Position numbers and translations under genes: made by a program. 64,000 nt of DNA, taken from contig WLWS01000004.1 in NCBI GenBank assembly GCA_012103475.1, positions 533,404 through 597,403 on the forward strand. Direction: 5' to 3'. The notes under the pieces are model-generated. The model was not told where the DNA came from and did no database searches. It worked only from the letters and a program-made list of their open reading frames with translations. Shown here piece by piece: positions 62,176 to 64,000 of the stretch; position 1 is the first letter of the stretch; each line of letters opens with the position of its first letter. This stretch comes from Gammaproteobacteria bacterium. GTDB taxonomy: Bacteria; Pseudomonadota; Gammaproteobacteria; Eutrophobiales; Eutrophobiaceae.

Positions 62176-62937
62176 TCACCTCGGCGCCATGCGCAGTGAA
62201 CCATCAAGTCGTATTGTTTCTCCATTCATATAGGCGTTTTCACAGACATGTTGCACCAGCGCTGCGAATTCACCCGGATCACCCAGTCTTGGAGGAAATG
62301 GCACACTCTGACCTAATGATTCCTGTATTTCCTCTGGCAAAGAGTCCATAAGCGGTGTTTTAAACAATCCAGGCGCTATTGTTGTTACCCTGATCCCATC
62401 ACGGGACAGATCGCGGGCTATCGGCAGAGTCATTCCGACAATCCCACCTTTTGAAGCAGAGTAAGCAGCCTGTCCAATCTGTCCGTCGTAGGCCGCAACC
62501 GAAGCTGTATTAATTATGACACCACGCTCTTCACTATTTACTGGTTCAAGGGCGGCTGCACGTGTCGCAAACAGACGTATGCAGTTAAATGTTCCAATAA
62601 GGTTAATTTTTATTACACGTTCAAAGTTATCGAGCGCATGCGGCTCACCACGACTGGTGGCTTTTTCACCGTGACCAATTCCGGCACAGTTAATCAGAAT
62701 ACGACTGGCACCGTGGCCCTGCTCAGCAAGATCAAGTCCTGCTGCCACGCTGGCTTCATCGGCCACGTTTACTTTCGCAAACTGCCCCTTTATCTGCTTA
62801 GCGACGGTCGTACCGCGTTCTTCGTTCAGATCAAATATGCTTACTTTTGCACCGGCTGCCGATAGCTTTCGTGCACAGGCTTCACCGAGACCGGAAGCGC
62901 CGCCTGTCACAATAGCTGCACAATTTTCTATGATCAT
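62176..62937 (-). CDS. 3-Hydroxyacyl-CoA dehydrogenase type 2-like SDR
   Basis: A 253-residue SDR of the HSD10 type. [20 protein letters not shown] is the NAD site (about residues 10-29). The Asp after strand 2 ([10 protein letters not shown]) favours [14 protein letters not shown] and [19 protein letters not shown] hold the catalytic centre. Orthologues act on 3-hydroxy-2-methylbutyryl-CoA in isoleucine degradation or on fatty acyl-CoA. The acyl-CoA dehydrogenase remnant is upstream on the same strand, 15 bases away, so a two-gene beta-oxidation unit. Confidence 0.92.
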   Translation of the reverse strand: MIIENCAAIVTGGASGLGEACARKLSAAGAKVSIFDLNEERGTTVAKQIKGQFAKVNVADEASVAAGLDLAEQGHGASRILINCAGIGHGEKATSRGEPHALDNFERVIKINLIGTFNCIRLFATRAAALEPVNSEERGVIINTASVAAYDGQIGQAAYSASKGGIVGMTLPIARDLSRDGIRVTTIAPGLFKTPLMDSLPEEIQESLGQSVPFPPRLGDPGEFAALVQHVCENAYMNGETIRLDGSLRMAPR

Positions 62938-62952
62938 AGTTTCTTCCTTAGT

Positions 62953-63885
62953 CTAATTATTAATAGTCAAACCTCTGCTGATGACGAGTCGTTGTATGTC
63001 AGAAGTGCCTTCATAAATCTGACACACACGCACATCACGTGCGATGCGTTCTATTGGAAAGTCACTCAAATAACCATAGCCACCCAATGTCTGCAAGGCA
63101 GCGGAGCAAATTTCTTCTGCGGTTTCGGACGCAAACAATTTCGCCATACTGGCTTCACGCAAACAGACGCGACCTGCATCGCGCAGGGCCGCAGCCGCCA
63201 ACACCAGTTCACGAGCCGCTTCCAGCTTGGTTGCCATATCGGCAAGTCTGAAACCGACCGCCTGATGTTGAATGATTGGTTTTCCAAAACTGACTCTTTC
63301 ATTGGCGTAAGCAATGGCAAAATCGAGAGCCGCTCTGGCCATTCCAACACTTTGTGCAGCGATACCAATTCGTCCCTGCTCCAGATTGGCAAGAGCAATA
63401 CGGTAACCTTCTCCTTCATCACCGAGCCGATACTTTTCTTCAACCTGCATATCTTCAAACGTTATCGAGCAAGTATCTGACGCTTTCTGGCCCATTTTCT
63501 CTTCAATGCCGTTGACTCTATAACCCTTCAAGTTTGTCGGGATAATAAAGGCAGTAATTCCTTTTTTGCCGGCATTGGGATCAGTCACTGCAAACAACAA
63601 GGCCGCGCCGGCTATATTACCTGATGTGATGAATTGCTTGCTGCCGTTAACGGTGTAGGCGCCATTTTTGTACACGGCTTTCGTTTTCAAGGCTGAAGCA
63701 TCAGAGCCAGCCTGCGACTCGCTCAGGCAGAAGGCGCCGATTATCTCCCCTCTGGCAAGTGGCAAAAGGAATTCCTGTTTCTGCTCATCGCTCCCTTTTT
63801 TTAAAAGCGCCGCGCAAACAGGCGCATTGTTGACACTCATTATCGTAGAAGTTGCTCCGTCTCCGGCAGCGATTTTATGAAAATC
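62953..63885 (-). pseudogene. Acyl-CoA dehydrogenase, 5' end removed by an insertion sequence
   Basis: A medium/short-branched-chain acyl-CoA dehydrogenase lacking its N-terminal part. Sequence similarity begins at KIAAGDGATSTIMSV (around 63840-63885). It proceeds through the FAD-binding CLSESQAGSDAS and QFITSGNIAG, and ends with the active-site IYEGTSDIQRLVISR (catalytic Glu). About 80-100 N-terminal residues are missing. The sequence beyond about 63885 belongs to a transposable element. An ATG at 63838-63840 could start a shortened protein, but it would lack the N-terminal helical domain. The missing end may lie beyond the element, outside the window. Confidence 0.85.
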
Positions 63886-63889
63886 TCGA

Positions 63890-64000
63890 CTTAGGTAGAC
63901 AGTTTATACTGTTATTGAGCTATAAAGGAGTCGAGTATAATGAATCGAAGAGCAGAGCATGACATAGCCAAAAAGCTGAAGGTTTTAAACTACGCAAAAG
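63890..64000 (+). mobile_element. Insertion sequence, left end and start of transposase gene
   Basis: The stretch from about 63890 to the window end interrupts the acyl-CoA dehydrogenase. It carries the start of a transposase-like gene (ATG 63940) with a good ribosome site AAAGGAG (63924-63930). The exact terminus is not resolved because the inverted repeat partner lies outside the window. I guess IS481/IS3-like from the protein start, not from the ends. Confidence 0.65.
63940..64000 (+). CDS. Transposase (IS481/IS3-like), N-terminus only
   Basis: Twenty codons are in the window: MNRRAEHDIAKKLKVLNYAK. This basic start followed by a predicted helix resembles the helix-turn-helix N-terminus of integrase-core transposases of the IS481/IS3 group. 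The catalytic DDE domain is not reached. The placement at the breakpoint of a truncated acyl-CoA dehydrogenase gene supports the assignment. Confidence 0.6.
   Translation, partial: MNRRAEHDIAKKLKVLNYAK

Overview
The window reads as a chromosomal stretch of an aerobic, probably marine, gammaproteobacterium. This is inferred from gene content: three TonB-dependent receptors, a TIGR02444 protein, NapG/NapH-type ferredoxins, a periplasmic quinohemoprotein and cytochrome c partners. No rRNA or tRNA gene was seen, so lineage below class is not claimed. The dominant theme is catabolism of aromatic amino acids and amines. It is mixed with transport and redox modules and with unusually many damaged genes.

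Layout. 1-2.2 kb: a DevBCA-type efflux operon running off the left edge. 2.4-5.9 kb: an AIM24-family protein, a divergent UbiD/UbiX decarboxylase pair and a TIGR02444 protein. 5.9-9.6 kb: a gamma-glutamyltransferase-like protein and a tungsten aldehyde ferredoxin oxidoreductase. 9.6-14.8 kb: the homogentisate pathway (hmgA-marR divergent from fahA-maiA) and the acetoacetate CoA-transferase scoAB, with scoB frameshifted. 14.8-18.6 kb: a DMT transporter and a GNAT/PLP-enzyme/OsmC/hydrolase operon. 18.6-21.8 kb: 4-hydroxyphenylpyruvate dioxygenase, a second MarR and an aromatic amino acid decarboxylase. 21.9-22.8 kb: a dead FAD monooxygenase. 22.85-26.8 kb: a TPP riboswitch followed by a thiamine uptake and salvage operon. 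26.8-32.6 kb: thioredoxin reductase, a kinase/phospho-lyase-like/SDR operon, an MFS transporter and an NTF2-like protein. 32.7-36.2 kb: an indoleacetamide-hydrolase-like amidase, a LuxR regulator, cytochrome b561 and YceI. 36.4-36.9 kb: remnants of an MBL hydrolase and a DUF2783 protein. 36.9-40.7 kb: a tryptophan tryptophylquinone aralkylamine dehydrogenase operon. 40.9-45.4 kb: a TonB receptor, a frameshifted TetR and an MFS exporter. 45.4-49 kb: a frameshifted molybdopterin oxidoreductase with NapG/NapH-like partners. 49.2-55.2 kb: an aromatic aminotransferase, a cytochrome c-PQQ dehydrogenase and a MalT-type regulator. 55.3-62.1 kb: a TonB receptor, an amidase, a class II histone-deacetylase-like amidohydrolase and an SLC13 permease. 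62.2-64 kb: an HSD10-like dehydrogenase and an acyl-CoA dehydrogenase whose 5' end is cut by an insertion sequence.

How the genes fit. Tyrosine can be transaminated (49.2 kb), converted to homogentisate (HppD), opened (HmgA), isomerised (MaiA) and hydrolysed (FahA) to fumarate and acetoacetate, which ScoAB would activate. A parallel route could decarboxylate tyrosine to tyramine (20.3 kb) and deaminate it in the periplasm with aralkylamine dehydrogenase (37.8-40.7 kb). Two operator families seen directly in the sequence tie these units together. TAGTTRC-N4-GYAACTA lies before hmgA/fahA and, twice, between hppD and marR. WGGAC-N4-GTCYWM-like sites lie before the aralkylamine dehydrogenase operon and, twice, between the TonB receptor and tetR.

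At least seven genes are broken: scoB, the FAD monooxygenase, MBL, DUF2783, tetR, the molybdopterin oxidoreductase and the acyl-CoA dehydrogenase. The thiamine kinase-like gene also lacks a normal start codon. This suggests either ongoing genome erosion or residual indels in the assembly. The FAD monooxygenase, MBL and DUF2783 remnants carry several lesions each and are genuine decay. The single frameshifts could be either.
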